A DNA stretch of 64,000 nucleotides from Tardibacter chloracetimidivorans (GCF_001890385.1 NZ_CP018221.1:1351501-1415500); one strand, 5' to 3'; numbered from the stretch's first letter, positions 16,773 through 26,672 are shown. A program made the numbers and translations. The notes: a model not told the origin generated them from the letters alone.

Positions 16773-18313
16773 TCCGGCTTATCCTCATCTCGCTCCTGGT
16801 CCTTGTTGGCGGCTGCGGAAGCGGCGACGCCGAGGAAAAGCGCGGCGATCTGAGCGTCATCGCAATCAGCGAGGAATCAGTCGTCTTCCAGCCGCTGCTC
16901 GGCGACTGGCCGCTGAAGCCGGAACTGATCGCGGGAGCGGTTTCGCGCGGGCTCGTCAAGCTTGACGGCAATGGGCAGGTGGTCCCCGACCTGGCGACAT
17001 CGTGGCGGGTGAGCGACGACGGCCGTTCGATCATCTTCAGGCTGCGGGAAGCCGAATGGACCGACGGCCGCGACGTGACCGGCCAGGACTTCGTCCGCAT
17101 GTTCAGGGCCGTCATGGCCAGAGACAGCAAGCATCCGTTCAAACAGATTCTTTCCGTGATCGAAAATGGCGCAGACGTAGCGGCGGGGAAAAAGCCGCCA
17201 AGCGCGCTGGGCGTGCTGGCCCCCATTCCGGAGGTGGTCGAAATCCGGCTCAGCGCGCCGCGACCCAGCCTGCTGCAGATCATGGCGCATCCCGCAATGG
17301 GCATTGCCGACCGCAACATGTCGAGCGTCGCGCTGGGACCGTTCAGGTTCGGCCGCAACGAGGATGGAGTGACGGAGCTTGTCCCCAATCCGGACTTCAC
17401 CGATCCCGGCTCTGTCCAGCTCGACCGCATCGGCGTTGTCGCCCATTCCGAGGCGGCAATCGCCCTCCAGAATTACAAGCGCGAGCAAAAGGGCGTTCTG
17501 CTGGGCGGCACAACCGGGGACTTCCAGCTTGCCCGGGCATCGGGGCTGGACCGCTTCCTCAGGCTCGATCCCGTTCGCGGGATTTACGGCTATCGGCCTG
17601 TCAGCATGGAAGGGCCGCTGGCCGATCCGCGCATCCGCCAGGCCCTTGCAATGGTGATCGACCGCGAGGCGGTTGCCGCATCGACGGGCGCTGGCACCGC
17701 CTCGCCCATCTACGGCGTCGTCTCATGGGGACTGTCCGATTTGCCGCAACCTTATGTGGCGGAATGGGTGAACCGGCCGCTCGCCGACCGCGTGGCCGAC
17801 GCGCAGGCTCTGATGCGCTCTGCGCGCGGCGACATTGCTGCCAATCCGCTGGTGCTGCGCGTGGCCATTCCCCATGGGCCGGGCCATGCCGCCCTGCTGA
17901 ACCAGATTGCGCAGAGCTGGCTGCAGGTCGGAGTCCGGACCGAGCCCGTGAAGCCGGGCGACAAAAGCGCGGATCTTGAGATTGTGGAAACGGTGGCTCC
18001 CGCCGACAGCGCGACATGGTTTCTGAACATGTTCCGCTGCCGCAAGAACGGCTATTGCAATTCGCAGGTGGATGCCCTGCTGGATCAGGCACGAAGCGCA
18101 CAGGACGCGGCCGCACGTCGAAAGGCGCTTATGGAGGCGGAACAGCTGCTGGTGGTGGATCAGCCGATGATCCCGCTGTTCACGCCGATCCGCTGGTCAA
18201 TGGTCGACCCGAATGTGCTGGGCTGGGCGGACAACGCCGTGGGCCAGCACCCGCTGGCCGCGCTGTCGGTGATCAGCGGCAATCAGGGCCTGCTGGGCGG
18301 CAACCGCGAATAG
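16769..18313 (+). CDS. ABC transporter substrate-binding lipoprotein, family 5, second of pair
   Basis: A 514-residue family 5 solute-binding protein. A short signal with lipobox VGGC (Cys16) makes it a lipoprotein. It contains FRLREAEWTDGRDVTGQDFVR, ALGPFRFGRNEDGV and DPRIRQALAMVIDREAV, which are typical of OppA-like proteins, but it is divergent from its neighbour, so the two are not a recent duplication. Its ATG overlaps the stop of the first gene (ATGA). Translational coupling suggests they work together, perhaps in murein peptide capture. The last 31 bases overlap the convergent hypothetical gene. Confidence 0.88.
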   Translation: MIRLILISLLVLVGGCGSGDAEEKRGDLSVIAISEESVVFQPLLGDWPLKPELIAGAVSRGLVKLDGNGQVVPDLATSWRVSDDGRSIIFRLREAEWTDGRDVTGQDFVRMFRAVMARDSKHPFKQILSVIENGADVAAGKKPPSALGVLAPIPEVVEIRLSAPRPSLLQIMAHPAMGIADRNMSSVALGPFRFGRNEDGVTELVPNPDFTDPGSVQLDRIGVVAHSEAAIALQNYKREQKGVLLGGTTGDFQLARASGLDRFLRLDPVRGIYGYRPVSMEGPLADPRIRQALAMVIDREAVAASTGAGTASPIYGVVSWGLSDLPQPYVAEWVNRPLADRVADAQALMRSARGDIAANPLVLRVAIPHGPGHAALLNQIAQSWLQVGVRTEPVKPGDKSADLEIVETVAPADSATWFLNMFRCRKNGYCNSQVDALLDQARSAQDAAARRKALMEAEQLLVVDQPMIPLFTPIRWSMVDPNVLGWADNAVGQHPLAALSVISGNQGLLGGNRE

Positions 18314-19560
18314 AGCGGCGAGCGGTCGAGCAGATTGCCGATCAGCCTCTCCTGCCGCATCATCCGCCGTTCCTCCAGCGGTCCGTAGCGCCTTTTCCAT
18401 TGGTGGTGCGGCAGCGCTTCGGGAAGTTGGAGAACGGCGGAGGGGAGAATGATTTCCGGACGCCCGCTCCTCAACCCGGCGATCACTTTGTCGATATCCG
18501 TGCCGTCCCGCGCCGCCTTGCCGATCCGGACCCCGGCCATGTCGGCGGCCAGATCGACAAAGGAAAAGCCGGAGCCGCCGGGCAGGCTGTCGTCCAGTTC
18601 CTTCCACAGCCCGATGGCGCGCCCGGTCTTCTCATCCATGAACATGGTGAGCGCAGCCGACAGCACCCAGTGCTTGGGAGTATCAGCCCTGCCGTGGAGG
18701 CGCGTTGCAAACGCCGTCAACGCGCAAGGCGGGGTTTTGGTGCGGTCGCCGGCCAGCCTCAGCACACGCGGGCCGTCGGTGAACATCGTCAGCGCCACAA
18801 GCGCAGCCTTCAGCCCCTCGGCGCTGTCGACCTGCATCGCAGCGCGGCGGACGATCCGGGCGTAATCAGGCTCCGGCTCCAGAACCGCGCCTGCCAGCAG
18901 TTCGCCATATATGGCTCGCACGAGTTCCAGGTCGACGCCGCCCCCCTCGCCCGACCCGAGGACCGCCTGAAGCCCGCCGACAAGCGCCCTTGGCACGCGC
19001 GCCGTCATTTGCACGGTCTGATCCTCGGCACGAAAGGCAGGGATGAGGCTTTCAAGCTCCTGACTGCCGCCAAGCAGCGGCAGCCCCATCCGCAACAGTG
19101 CAGCGGTCAACCATTCAGGCGCGCGCCACCCGCCCGCATACAGGATGAGGCGAGGCGCGCCGCCGGCGGAGGTCTCCTCAAGCCGGAAGGCCAGATTGAG
19201 CCAGCCGTGCCGCGTCAGCCGCTTGGAGACGCGGAAGACCGCACCCCTGCCGTCGATGCGGCCGTCCATCGCCAGATTGTCCTTGCCGTGGCTGACGAGG
19301 CTGTGAACGCCGTCCAGCCAGGCCTGCGGCAGGGTGAAGCTGACCGGGCTGGACGTACCCATCAGTATCAGGGCCATCTGGCCGAAGCCAAGGGCAGCCC
19401 GCACCTCCTGCGCATCGGGAGGGGGCGCCCTGGGCACATCAGGCCGGCGATCGATGACCGCGCCGGCCGCAAAGCACAGCAATGCGATCAGCCCCACGCT
19501 CAGCCCAAACAGATATTTTGCCGTCCCGATCACACCGCCTCGCCCGATTGGTCGCGCCAT
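18283..19560 (-). CDS. Conserved hypothetical single-pass membrane protein
   Basis: A 425-residue protein with one N-terminal membrane helix (YLFGLSVGLIALLCFAAGAVI) followed by a large domain predicted to face the periplasm. I do not recognise a domain. It contains alanine- and leucine-rich segments and no obvious catalytic motif. The start is uncertain: ATG 19560 or TTG 19572, neither with a well-placed ribosome site. Its 3' end overlaps the second solute-binding protein gene. The arrangement, convergent with the lipoprotein pair and divergent from a DUF4112 gene, gives no firm clue to function. Confidence 0.65.
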   Translation of the reverse strand: MARPIGRGGVIGTAKYLFGLSVGLIALLCFAAGAVIDRRPDVPRAPPPDAQEVRAALGFGQMALILMGTSSPVSFTLPQAWLDGVHSLVSHGKDNLAMDGRIDGRGAVFRVSKRLTRHGWLNLAFRLEETSAGGAPRLILYAGGWRAPEWLTAALLRMGLPLLGGSQELESLIPAFRAEDQTVQMTARVPRALVGGLQAVLGSGEGGGVDLELVRAIYGELLAGAVLEPEPDYARIVRRAAMQVDSAEGLKAALVALTMFTDGPRVLRLAGDRTKTPPCALTAFATRLHGRADTPKHWVLSAALTMFMDEKTGRAIGLWKELDDSLPGGSGFSFVDLAADMAGVRIGKAARDGTDIDKVIAGLRSGRPEIILPSAVLQLPEALPHHQWKRRYGPLEERRMMRQERLIGNLLDRSPLYSRLPPSRP

Positions 19561-19613
19561 GCCTCTAAACAAAAGCGGCAGGAGTTCCTAGATTGACGCG
19601 AGGAGACAAAGCC

Positions 19614-20060
19614 ATGCGACGCATCACCCCCGATCAGGTCAATGATTTCGCCCGGATGATGGGAGGCGACCGAAACGACCCGGCCTCCGTCCGCAGGCGG
19701 ATCGAGGCGCTGGAGGCGGTTCTGGAGCGCGCCTTCATCGTGCCCGGCATCAACCGGCCAATCGGGCTCGACGCCATTGTCGGGCTGATCCCGGTCGTCG
19801 GCGATCTGCTGGCCGCGCTCATGTCTGCCTATGTCATCTGGGAAGCGCGCAACCTCGGCATGTCGAAATGGCATCTCGCCCGCATGGGGGCGAACACCCT
19901 CGTCGACACGGCCATCGGCGCGATTCCGCTGGTCGGCGATCTGTTCGACTTTGCCTTTCGGTCCAACACGCGCAACCTCCGGATCGTCCGGCGTCACCTC
20001 GATCGTCACCATCCGTCTTCGGCCGTGATCGAGGGCGAGATTACTGGCCGCGCCAGATAG
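19614..20060 (+). CDS. DUF4112 domain-containing membrane protein
   Basis: A 148-residue protein of the DUF4112 family, recognised from the two glycine/proline-rich hydrophobic segments GLDAIVGLIPVVGDLLAALMS and DTAIGAIPLVGDLFDFAFR with the basic ends typical of the family. It is probably an inner-membrane protein; function unknown. ATG 19614 has GAGGAG eight bases upstream, which is better than the TTG at 19593. Its end overlaps the convergent RNase T2 gene by 20 bases. Confidence 0.82.
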   Translation: MRRITPDQVNDFARMMGGDRNDPASVRRRIEALEAVLERAFIVPGINRPIGLDAIVGLIPVVGDLLAALMSAYVIWEARNLGMSKWHLARMGANTLVDTAIGAIPLVGDLFDFAFRSNTRNLRIVRRHLDRHHPSSAVIEGEITGRAR

Positions 20061-20751
20061 AAACCGGCACCTTGTCAGCCACGCCTCCGTCCTCAACCGG
20101 GCACGGCCGGGGCCGAAAGTTTTCGCCCAGGCAAAGCCGGACTTCCTGAAACCACTGCCGCCGATTGGCAACAACCGCCACGGAGCTTTCGGGCAGACCG
20201 GGGTTGCGCGCGGCAAAAGCGCGCCTGATGTCCCCCGCCGTTGGATTGCGGCGAGACAGCCTGTCCATGTCGGGGAAACGGACGGCGTTGAACATGACCG
20301 ACGCCGCACGGAAATAGCGGGGCGCGTCGCTAAAGCGGCAGCTTCCGTGTTTCGCCCATTCATGCGCCAGCAGATCGGCTGATGGAGTGACGCACAGATT
20401 GGCTCTGATCGTCGCCGGGTCCGGAAGCGGCACGGGGCGGCACCAGCGCGGGTCGCGCCTTCCCGCAGCGTCCGGCCACAGCCCATGGAGAATGAAACCG
20501 AAGCGCCCCATCTCTCCTGAACATTGCAGGCGGTGCCGCTTGCTTTCCGTGTGCGTTCGGCAGAACTCGGGCGACCAGGAGAGTGCCAGGAGATAACCTG
20601 TAACCGGCGCAATTATCCGTGATTGATCGGCTTGCCGGGGCGTCTCGGGCGCGGGGATTTGATCGGGGACGACGCATGAGGCGGTCTGGGCCGCCGCACC
20701 GCTCGCCAACGGCAGCAGCGCGAAAAGCGCCGCCGCCTCAAGCAGTCGCAA
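20041..20751 (-). CDS. Ribonuclease T2 family, exported
   Basis: A 236-residue periplasmic endoribonuclease. A signal peptide (LFALLPLASGAAAQ) is followed by the two conserved active-site segments: FILHGLWP with His89, and HEWAKHGSC with His130, Glu131 and His135. Cysteines for the family disulfides are present. It should cut RNA to 2',3'-cyclic nucleotides outside the cytoplasm. Its start overlaps the nadC end by 14 bases, so it is the last gene of the nad operon, an unexpected partner that may supply scavenged nucleotides. Confidence 0.9.
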   Translation of the reverse strand: MRLLEAAALFALLPLASGAAAQTASCVVPDQIPAPETPRQADQSRIIAPVTGYLLALSWSPEFCRTHTESKRHRLQCSGEMGRFGFILHGLWPDAAGRRDPRWCRPVPLPDPATIRANLCVTPSADLLAHEWAKHGSCRFSDAPRYFRAASVMFNAVRFPDMDRLSRRNPTAGDIRRAFAARNPGLPESSVAVVANRRQWFQEVRLCLGENFRPRPCPVEDGGVADKVPVSIWRGQ

Positions 20752-21586
20752 AATCCAGCCCTATGTCCGCCGCCGGGGCCGACTGGGTGAGCCGCCCGAC
20801 CGAAATATAGGTGACGCCGGTTTCGGCAATGGCCCTGATGGTGTCCAGCCGCACGCCTCCGCTCGCCTCCGTCGGCACGCGCCCGGCGACCTGCGCCACC
20901 GCCCGCGCCAGCGTCGGCGCGTCCATATTGTCGAGGAGCAGCCGCGTCGCGCCCGCATCAAGCGCTGGCTCAATCTGCGCCAGCCTGTCCACCTCGACGA
21001 TGACTTCCGCGATACCCGCCGAAAGCGCCCGCCGCACCGCCTCGCCGACGCTGCCCGCCACGGCTATGTGATTGTCCTTGATCATCGCCGCGTCATCCAG
21101 CCGCATCCGGTGATTCTGCGCTCCGCCCATCCGCGTTGCGTATTTCTCCAGAACGCGCAGGCCGGGAATGGTCTTGCGTGTATCCAGCAGGATCGCGCCG
21201 GTGCCCGAAATCGCATCGACATAGCCGCGCGTCATGGTGGCGATCCCCGACAGATGCTGCACCGTGTTGAGGGCGGATCGCTCCGCCGTCAGCATCGCCC
21301 GCGCACGGCCTATGAGACGCATCAGACTGGTGCCGGGTCTCACCCGCGCCCCGTCCTCCACAAGCCGCTCGATCCCGACATCGGGGTCAAGCGCACGGAA
21401 GAAGGCCTCGGCGATCGGCAGCCCCGCCACTACAATGGAATCGCGGCTGTCCATCACGCCATCAAAACGTGCATCGGCCGGGATCACTGCGGCAGAGGTG
21501 ATGTCGCCCCCTTCCCCCAGGTCTTCGGCAAGCGTGTTTCGAACGAATGCGTCCAGATCGAAGCCCGGCATGGAAAAGTCAGCCAC
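20738..21586 (-). CDS. nadC: Nicotinate-nucleotide diphosphorylase (carboxylating), quinolinate phosphoribosyltransferase
   Basis: A 282-residue cytosolic enzyme that converts quinolinate and PRPP to nicotinate mononucleotide and CO2 in de novo NAD synthesis. Diagnostic stretches are [65 protein letters not shown] and [11 protein letters not shown]. It overlaps nadA by eight bases. No nadB is in the cluster, so aspartate oxidation must be encoded elsewhere or done by another enzyme. Confidence 0.97.
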   Translation of the reverse strand: MADFSMPGFDLDAFVRNTLAEDLGEGGDITSAAVIPADARFDGVMDSRDSIVVAGLPIAEAFFRALDPDVGIERLVEDGARVRPGTSLMRLIGRARAMLTAERSALNTVQHLSGIATMTRGYVDAISGTGAILLDTRKTIPGLRVLEKYATRMGGAQNHRMRLDDAAMIKDNHIAVAGSVGEAVRRALSAGIAEVIVEVDRLAQIEPALDAGATRLLLDNMDAPTLARAVAQVAGRVPTEASGGVRLDTIRAIAETGVTYISVGRLTQSAPAADIGLDFATA

Positions 21587-22592
21587 CGGTCACCTTCGGC
21601 TTGCCCACATCGCCCTGTCCGACCGTGCCGCCGGACATCTCCAGCATCCGCTCGAGCGGCTTCAGCGCCTTCAGCCGCATGTCCTCGCCGATCTCGATCC
21701 GCGGCGTCAGGTCGCGCAGGCTCAAATACAGCTTTTCCAGCGTGTTGAGCGCCATATAGGGGCACATGTTGCAGTTGCAGTTGCCGTCCGCGCCGGGCGC
21801 TCCGATGAACTCCTTGTGCGGCGCGGCCTTTTGCATCTGGTGAATGATGTGCGGCTCGGTGGCGACGATGATCGTCGTCGCCGGGCTCGCCAGCGCGAAT
21901 GAAAGGATGGAGGAGGTCGAGCCGACATGATCGGCATGCTCGACGATATGCCCCGGGCATTCCGGATGGGCGGCCACCGGCGCGTCGGGGTGCTGCGCCT
22001 TCAGCTTCAAAAGCTCGGTCTCGGAAAACGCCTCATGCACGATGCACGCGCCCGGCCACAGCAGCATGCCGCGCCCCGTGACGCGGTTCAGATAGGCCCC
22101 CAGATGCCGGTCGGGGCCGAAGATGATCTTCTGGTCGCGGGGAAGCTGACTGATGATCTTTTCCGCCGACGAACTCGTGACGATGATATCCGAGAGCGCC
22201 TTCACGGCCGCCGAGCAGTTGATATAGCTGAGCGCGATATGATCGGGATGCTGGGCGCGGAAGCGGGCGAACTGATCGGGCGGGCAGCTGTCTTCCAGGC
22301 TGCACCCGGCCGCCATGTCCGGCAGCACGACCGTCTTCTGCGGACTCAATATCTTGGCGACTTCCGCCATGAAGCGGACGCCGCAAAAGGCGATCACCTC
22401 GGCGTCGGTCGCCGCTGCCTTCCGGGACAGGTCCAGGCTGTCGCCGACGAAATCGGCCAGATCCTGAATGACCGGATCCTGATAATAATGGGCGAGGATG
22501 ACGGCGTTACGCTCCTTGCGCAGCCTGTCGATCTCCGCGCGCAGGTCCAGCCCTGCGAGTTCGCCCCCGAGCATGTTCAGCCTTGCGTCCAT
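21579..22592 (-). CDS. nadA: Quinolinate synthase
   Basis: A 337-residue [4Fe-4S] enzyme that condenses iminoaspartate with dihydroxyacetone phosphate. Conserved parts include [65 protein letters not shown] and [13 protein letters not shown]. These supply the three cluster cysteines. ATG 22592 has AGGAGCAGG directly upstream. It sits ten bases after the metallohydrolase gene and overlaps nadC, so the operon order is MBL-nadA-nadC-RNase T2. Confidence 0.97.
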   Translation of the reverse strand: MDARLNMLGGELAGLDLRAEIDRLRKERNAVILAHYYQDPVIQDLADFVGDSLDLSRKAAATDAEVIAFCGVRFMAEVAKILSPQKTVVLPDMAAGCSLEDSCPPDQFARFRAQHPDHIALSYINCSAAVKALSDIIVTSSSAEKIISQLPRDQKIIFGPDRHLGAYLNRVTGRGMLLWPGACIVHEAFSETELLKLKAQHPDAPVAAHPECPGHIVEHADHVGSTSSILSFALASPATTIIVATEPHIIHQMQKAAPHKEFIGAPGADGNCNCNMCPYMALNTLEKLYLSLRDLTPRIEIGEDMRLKALKPLERMLEMSGGTVGQGDVGKPKVTGG

Positions 22593-22601
22593 TCCTGCTC
22601 C

Positions 22602-23492
22602 TCAATCTCGCGCGGATGTGGCGCAGAGGCGCCATTCACCATCGGTTTCCCGCACTTGCCCCCGCTCCTTCAAATCGACGAGATGCGCCAGAACGGATCT
22701 GCCCGCGCCGCCCGTCAGCCGCGGGTCCAGGCCTACATACATGCGCGCGACCATGTCGGGGATATGCTTCACGCCCTCCTTCAGAAGCGCCACGATCTGA
22801 TATTCGCGCTGCTTGCGGTGCGTCAGCATCCCCCTGACCAAACGCCGCGGGTTATCCACCGGTGCGCCATGGGTCGGGTAATAGATACGCTCGTCCCGCT
22901 CGAGCAGCTTTTCAAGGCTACGCATATAATCGGCCATGTCCCCATCAGGGGGCGACACCACAGTCGTCGACCAGCCCATCACATGGTCGCCGGTGAAGAG
23001 CGCCTCACCTTCGCGGTAGGCGAAACACAGATGGTTCGAGGTGTGGCCGGGAGTCGCCACCGCCTCGATCGTCCAGTCCGAACCCGCCACCACATCGCCG
23101 TCCGTCAATACGCGATCGGGCGAATAATCCCGATCGAATCCGGCGTCCGCGCGCGGACCATTGTCATCCAGGACCAGCGGCGCACAGCCGACGATTTCAG
23201 CGCCGGTCGCAGCCTTCAGCGGCACGGCTGCCGGAGAATGGTCATAGTGTGTGTGCGTCACCAGAATATGGCTCACCCGCTCCCCTTCCAGGGCAGCGCG
23301 GATGGCATGCACATGATCGGCATCGTCGGGACCGGGGTCGATCACGGCTACTGCGCCGTTGCCGACGATATATGTTCCGGTGCCATAATAGGTGAACGCC
23401 CCCGCGTTCCGTGCGAGCACGCGCCGGATACCGGGAGCCATCTGCTCAACTTCGCCATAGCGGGGGGTGAAATCATCTGCCATGTCTCCCAT
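22602..23492 (-). CDS. Metallo-beta-lactamase fold hydrolase (LACTB2-like)
   Basis: A 296-residue MBL-fold protein. The zinc motif THTHYDHS (His80, His82, Asp84, His85) is intact, with the later ligands in TPGHTSNH and [11 protein letters not shown]-terminal winged-helix-like tail ([18 protein letters not shown]) resembles the LACTB2 group. LACTB2 relatives cut RNA or hydrolyse thioesters, so the substrate is open. It leads the nad operon. ATG 23492 is used; ATG 23483 is also possible. Confidence 0.82.
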   Translation of the reverse strand: MGDMADDFTPRYGEVEQMAPGIRRVLARNAGAFTYYGTGTYIVGNGAVAVIDPGPDDADHVHAIRAALEGERVSHILVTHTHYDHSPAAVPLKAATGAEIVGCAPLVLDDNGPRADAGFDRDYSPDRVLTDGDVVAGSDWTIEAVATPGHTSNHLCFAYREGEALFTGDHVMGWSTTVVSPPDGDMADYMRSLEKLLERDERIYYPTHGAPVDNPRRLVRGMLTHRKQREYQIVALLKEGVKHIPDMVARMYVGLDPRLTGGAGRSVLAHLVDLKERGQVRETDGEWRLCATSARD

Positions 23493-23607
23493 GTGGCGAT
23501 GTCGGGCCGTCCTGCCAAGAGTAAAGGAAGGGCGCTGCGGCTTGACCCGGGGCTTCCACAGGTCGATCTACCGCTCGAAAGCTGTTCACCGGGGACTGAT
23601 ACCGCCA

Positions 23608-24288
23608 ATGCCGGACGTTGACTGGATCGTGGAACCCGGCCTCATCGATTATGCCGAGGCTGTCGCTCGGATGGAAAGCCACGCGGAGGCAATCCGCACG
23701 GCCGGCGCGAAAGAACGCATCTGGCTTGTCGAACATCCGCCGGTCTACACGGCGGGCACCAGCGCAAAACCTTCGGACCTGGTCGATCCCGGGCGCTTTC
23801 CCGTTTTCCGTTCCGGCCGTGGCGGACAATATACCTATCATGGGCCGGGACAGCGGGTGGGCTATATCCTGCTTGATCTGGACAAGCGGGGGCGGGACGT
23901 CCGCAACTTTGTCCACAGCCTGGAGACCTGGATTTCAGAGGCGTTGCTGCCGTTCGGGATTGCCGCATATGCAGTGGACGGGCGGGTCGGCCTCTGGGTC
24001 GACACGCCCGAGGGCGAAGCCAAGATCGCCGCCATAGGCATCCGGGTCAGGCGCTGGGTCACCTTTCACGGCTTTGCGATCAATGTCGCGCCCGATCTCT
24101 CCCACTTTGGCGGCATCGTGCCCTGTGGCCTTCCCGATTACGCAGTCACGAGCCTGGCGGCACTGGGTCGCCAGGCCTCGCTTGCCGAGGTGGATGAGTG
24201 CCTGAAGGCAAGGCTTCCGGCGTTCCTTGACCGGCTGGCGGATGGCGCTTTGTCGAAAATGCCGGATACTGGCGCTGCTGGCAGTTGA
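23608..24288 (+). CDS. lipB: Lipoyl(octanoyl) transferase
   Basis: A 226-residue enzyme that moves octanoyl groups from acyl carrier protein to lipoyl domains. The signature [12 protein letters not shown] (71-82) and the catalytic pair Lys139 (AKIAAIG) and Cys173 (VPCGL) are present, as is [17 protein letters not shown] 23608 is chosen because conserved sequence begins with [12 protein letters not shown]; the frame upstream is non-homologous. It is divergent from the metallohydrolase operon. Confidence 0.95.
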   Translation: MPDVDWIVEPGLIDYAEAVARMESHAEAIRTAGAKERIWLVEHPPVYTAGTSAKPSDLVDPGRFPVFRSGRGGQYTYHGPGQRVGYILLDLDKRGRDVRNFVHSLETWISEALLPFGIAAYAVDGRVGLWVDTPEGEAKIAAIGIRVRRWVTFHGFAINVAPDLSHFGGIVPCGLPDYAVTSLAALGRQASLAEVDECLKARLPAFLDRLADGALSKMPDTGAAGS

Positions 24289-24360
24289 GACGCGACGGCG
24301 ATCCGTTTACCTTGATCAATCATCACCACCGCCAGCCTCGGCTGAAACAGGGAGACACAT

Positions 24361-24609
24361 ATGAGCATTGCCCGCAAGATTTTCGTCGCCACCGGCATGT
24401 CGATTTTGGCGTTCGCCACCGCCTCGTGCGGCGGCGCTGACGAGGGGGCCGAGGCGGGCAATACGACGACGACGGAAATGTTGAGCACAGAGACCACGCT
24501 CGACGGGACGACCAACGACGCCACTTCGCTCGACGCAGCCATCGGAACGGATGATGAAGTCGCCGTGCCCGCCAACGAGGGGGCCGAGGACAACGCTTCG
24601 GCCGAATAG
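24361..24609 (+). CDS. Small putative lipoprotein, acidic, 82 aa
   Basis: A short signal sequence with a plausible lipobox TASC (residues 20-23), followed by an acidic, Thr/Ala/Glu-rich low-complexity tail. CAGGGAGA lies seven bases before the ATG, so translation is likely. I do not recognise a family; such tails are common in sphingomonad surface lipoproteins. A short GC-rich hairpin without U-run (24641-24658) follows. Confidence 0.65.
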   Translation: MSIARKIFVATGMSILAFATASCGGADEGAEAGNTTTTEMLSTETTLDGTTNDATSLDAAIGTDDEVAVPANEGAEDNASAE

Positions 24610-24737
24610 CGGCTGATACGAAAACGGGGGGCAATAATGGGGGAGGGGCATACCTCCCTCCGGAGCGATGCGGGTGGCGCATGACCTGTTCAGACAGGCG
24701 GCGCGCATCCTTTTGGTTTGATTGAAAGGCCCACCTT

Positions 24738-25373
24738 GTGACTCTTCGCTGGAATCATTTTACCGCCGGATTTGTGGCGCTGACGCTTGCTGGCGCGCCG
24801 GCATCGGCGCAGCTCTTTATCTATCCGCCTGATTTTTCCGGGCCCCCGGTGACAACTTTGGAGCCGGGCATCGCCCTCCCGCTACCGGGCGCGACGCCGG
24901 ACGAGGTGCGCTCGTCGCTGATCTGGAATCTCCGCGCCGGGTTGAACGTAGCCGCGCTCCAGTGCCAGTTCTCTCCCTTTCTGGGGACCGTGCGCAATTA
25001 CAACCAGCTTTTGCGCCATCAGGCAGCAGAGTTGGACAGCGCACGGGCAAGCCTGGAGCGCTATTTCAAGCGCGTCCACAGCAAGGCCGGACCGCGTGCG
25101 TTCGATCAATACACCACCCGGACCTATAACAACTTTTCAACGCTGTATGGCCAGCTCGGCTTTTGCCAGACGGCCGCGCAGATCGGTCGCGCCGCGCTGG
25201 CCACGCCCAAGGGAAGCTTTCACGAACTTGCCGTCGCGCGGCTGCGCGAATTCAGGAACAGCCTGAGGCCGGTTGGCGATCGCATATTCTCGGTCAACTA
25301 TTCCCAGTTCCACCTGCCGAGGCTTGTTGACCCGTGCCTGGACAAGAAGGGACGGCGCAAGAAGCGCTGCTGA
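24738..25373 (+). CDS. Exported protein of unknown function, 211 aa
   Basis: Starts at GTG 24738 with a clear signal peptide (FVALTLAGAPASAQ). The mature part is mostly helical and has four cysteines (QCQFS, FCQTA, DPCLDKKG, KKRC), so one or two disulfides are likely. The C-terminus is very basic (KKGRRKKRC). I do not recognise the family. Upstream is an acidic lipoprotein gene, downstream a convergent OmpA gene; nothing indicates a shared role. Confidence 0.68.
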   Translation: MTLRWNHFTAGFVALTLAGAPASAQLFIYPPDFSGPPVTTLEPGIALPLPGATPDEVRSSLIWNLRAGLNVAALQCQFSPFLGTVRNYNQLLRHQAAELDSARASLERYFKRVHSKAGPRAFDQYTTRTYNNFSTLYGQLGFCQTAAQIGRAALATPKGSFHELAVARLREFRNSLRPVGDRIFSVNYSQFHLPRLVDPCLDKKGRRKKRC

Positions 25374-25480
25374 TCCTGCCGAGATGGGATTAGAGGGGCG
25401 CCTGACATCTGAGGGCGGCTGAACAGGAAAACGCGCGCCGCCGGTCGCGGAGATGAGCGCAGCAATTTGATCTTCGGGCA

Positions 25481-25515
25481 AAAGAAAGGGCGGGCCATCC
25501 CAAGATGACCCGCCC
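25481..25515 (-). terminator. Rho-independent terminator of the ompA-like gene
   Basis: On the minus strand GGGCGGGTCATC pairs with GATGGCCCGCCC (one G-U pair) around a four-base loop and is followed by TTTCTTTT. It lies 27 bases past the OmpA stop. Confidence 0.88.
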
Positions 25516-25541
25516 GAACTTCTTGCCTTTGCAGGCAGTCC

Positions 25542-26672
25542 TTACATGCCCGAACCCGGACCGAAGGTGATTTCCACACGCCGGTTCTGCGGCTCGCGGA
25601 CACCGTCAGCGGTTTCGACCAGCGGACGGCTCTCACCAAAGCCCTCGGTCGCGATTGCCGTTTCAGGCACGCCCTTGCCGGCGAGATAGGCCTTGGCCGC
25701 TTCTGCACGGCGCTGCGACAGACCGACGTTGTACTGGTCGGAACCAGATTTGTCGGCGTGTCCTGCCAGCATGACGCTTGCCTGGCCGGTCTGCTGATAG
25801 GCGGCAGCAGCGTTATCGAGAATGCTGGCTGCTTCAGGCGTGACGTCCGCCTTGTCCCAATCGAAGAACACGATGAACGGCCCCGGTGTCGCAGCCGGCG
25901 GCGGCGGAGGCGGCGGAGCCGGTTCCGGCGGCGGGGGCGGCGGGGGCGGCGGGGGCGGCGGTGCAGCCGGTTCGCCGAAGTTGTAGATCAGGCTGGCCAG
26001 CAAGCTGTGCGAGCGGATCCGGCCTTCCATGTTCGCGCCGTTCACGGCGACGGTCTTCACATCGTCGACGTTGAAGAAGCGATACTTCAGGCCGAAGTCG
26101 ATGTTGGTCGTGATCGCGCGGCGAACACCAGCGATCGCCTGCCATGCGAACTTGGAGTCCGAATCATCGACGAACGCCGAGCCGTACTTGGCCAGCTGAT
26201 ACTCGGATTCCTTGACGCGAGCGACACCGGCGCCACCGCCGATATAGCCGTTCCAGCCGTCATCGTTGCCGAAGTCGAGCAAGGCGTTGAGCATGAAGCT
26301 CAGGACGCGGGTATTGCCGTCGGCGGCTTCATAGGTGCCGGCGGGCTGTGCGCCGCCCGGCAGATATGAAGTGCCGCCGCCGCCCGGAACACCGGCAACG
26401 CTGGTGCTTACGCTGTCGAGGTTTGCATCCTTGTAGCCGACTTCGAATTCGGCACGGAACCCGCCGAAGTCATAGCCGATGATGCCGTCGACGTCGAAGC
26501 CCTTCTCATGTTCGACCGTCACCGCGTTCGATGTTGCGCCGAGGTCGAAATCGGAGTCCTCGACGATCATACCGCCGCCCTCGACACCGACATACCAGGC
26601 GCCGTCACGTGCCTGGGCTGTGGTTGCGAGTGCAGTCGATGCGAAGGCCATTACAATGGCGAGCTTCCGCAT
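25542..26672 (-). CDS. OmpA-family outer membrane protein
   Basis: A 376-residue protein. A signal peptide (LAIVMAFASTALATTAQA) is followed by an eight-stranded beta-barrel (WYVGVEGGGMI through LLASLIYNF, about 25-230), a linker of almost pure proline, and the peptidoglycan-binding OmpA domain (FIVFFDWDKADVTPEA, AGHADKSGSDQYN, LSQRRAEAAKAYL, NRRVEI). It tethers the outer membrane to the murein. ATG 26672 has GAAAGGGGA upstream; the longer frame to 26774 is leader. The 198 bases up to the DUF2793 stop hold no gene. Confidence 0.93.
   Translation of the reverse strand: MRKLAIVMAFASTALATTAQARDGAWYVGVEGGGMIVEDSDFDLGATSNAVTVEHEKGFDVDGIIGYDFGGFRAEFEVGYKDANLDSVSTSVAGVPGGGGTSYLPGGAQPAGTYEAADGNTRVLSFMLNALLDFGNDDGWNGYIGGGAGVARVKESEYQLAKYGSAFVDDSDSKFAWQAIAGVRRAITTNIDFGLKYRFFNVDDVKTVAVNGANMEGRIRSHSLLASLIYNFGEPAAPPPPPPPPPPPPEPAPPPPPPPAATPGPFIVFFDWDKADVTPEAASILDNAAAAYQQTGQASVMLAGHADKSGSDQYNVGLSQRRAEAAKAYLAGKGVPETAIATEGFGESRPLVETADGVREPQNRRVEITFGPGSGM

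Noticed and set aside
25900-25970. Tandem DNA repeat in GGCGGCGGG units
   Set aside because: It is the proline-rich linker of the OmpA-like protein, read on the minus strand.
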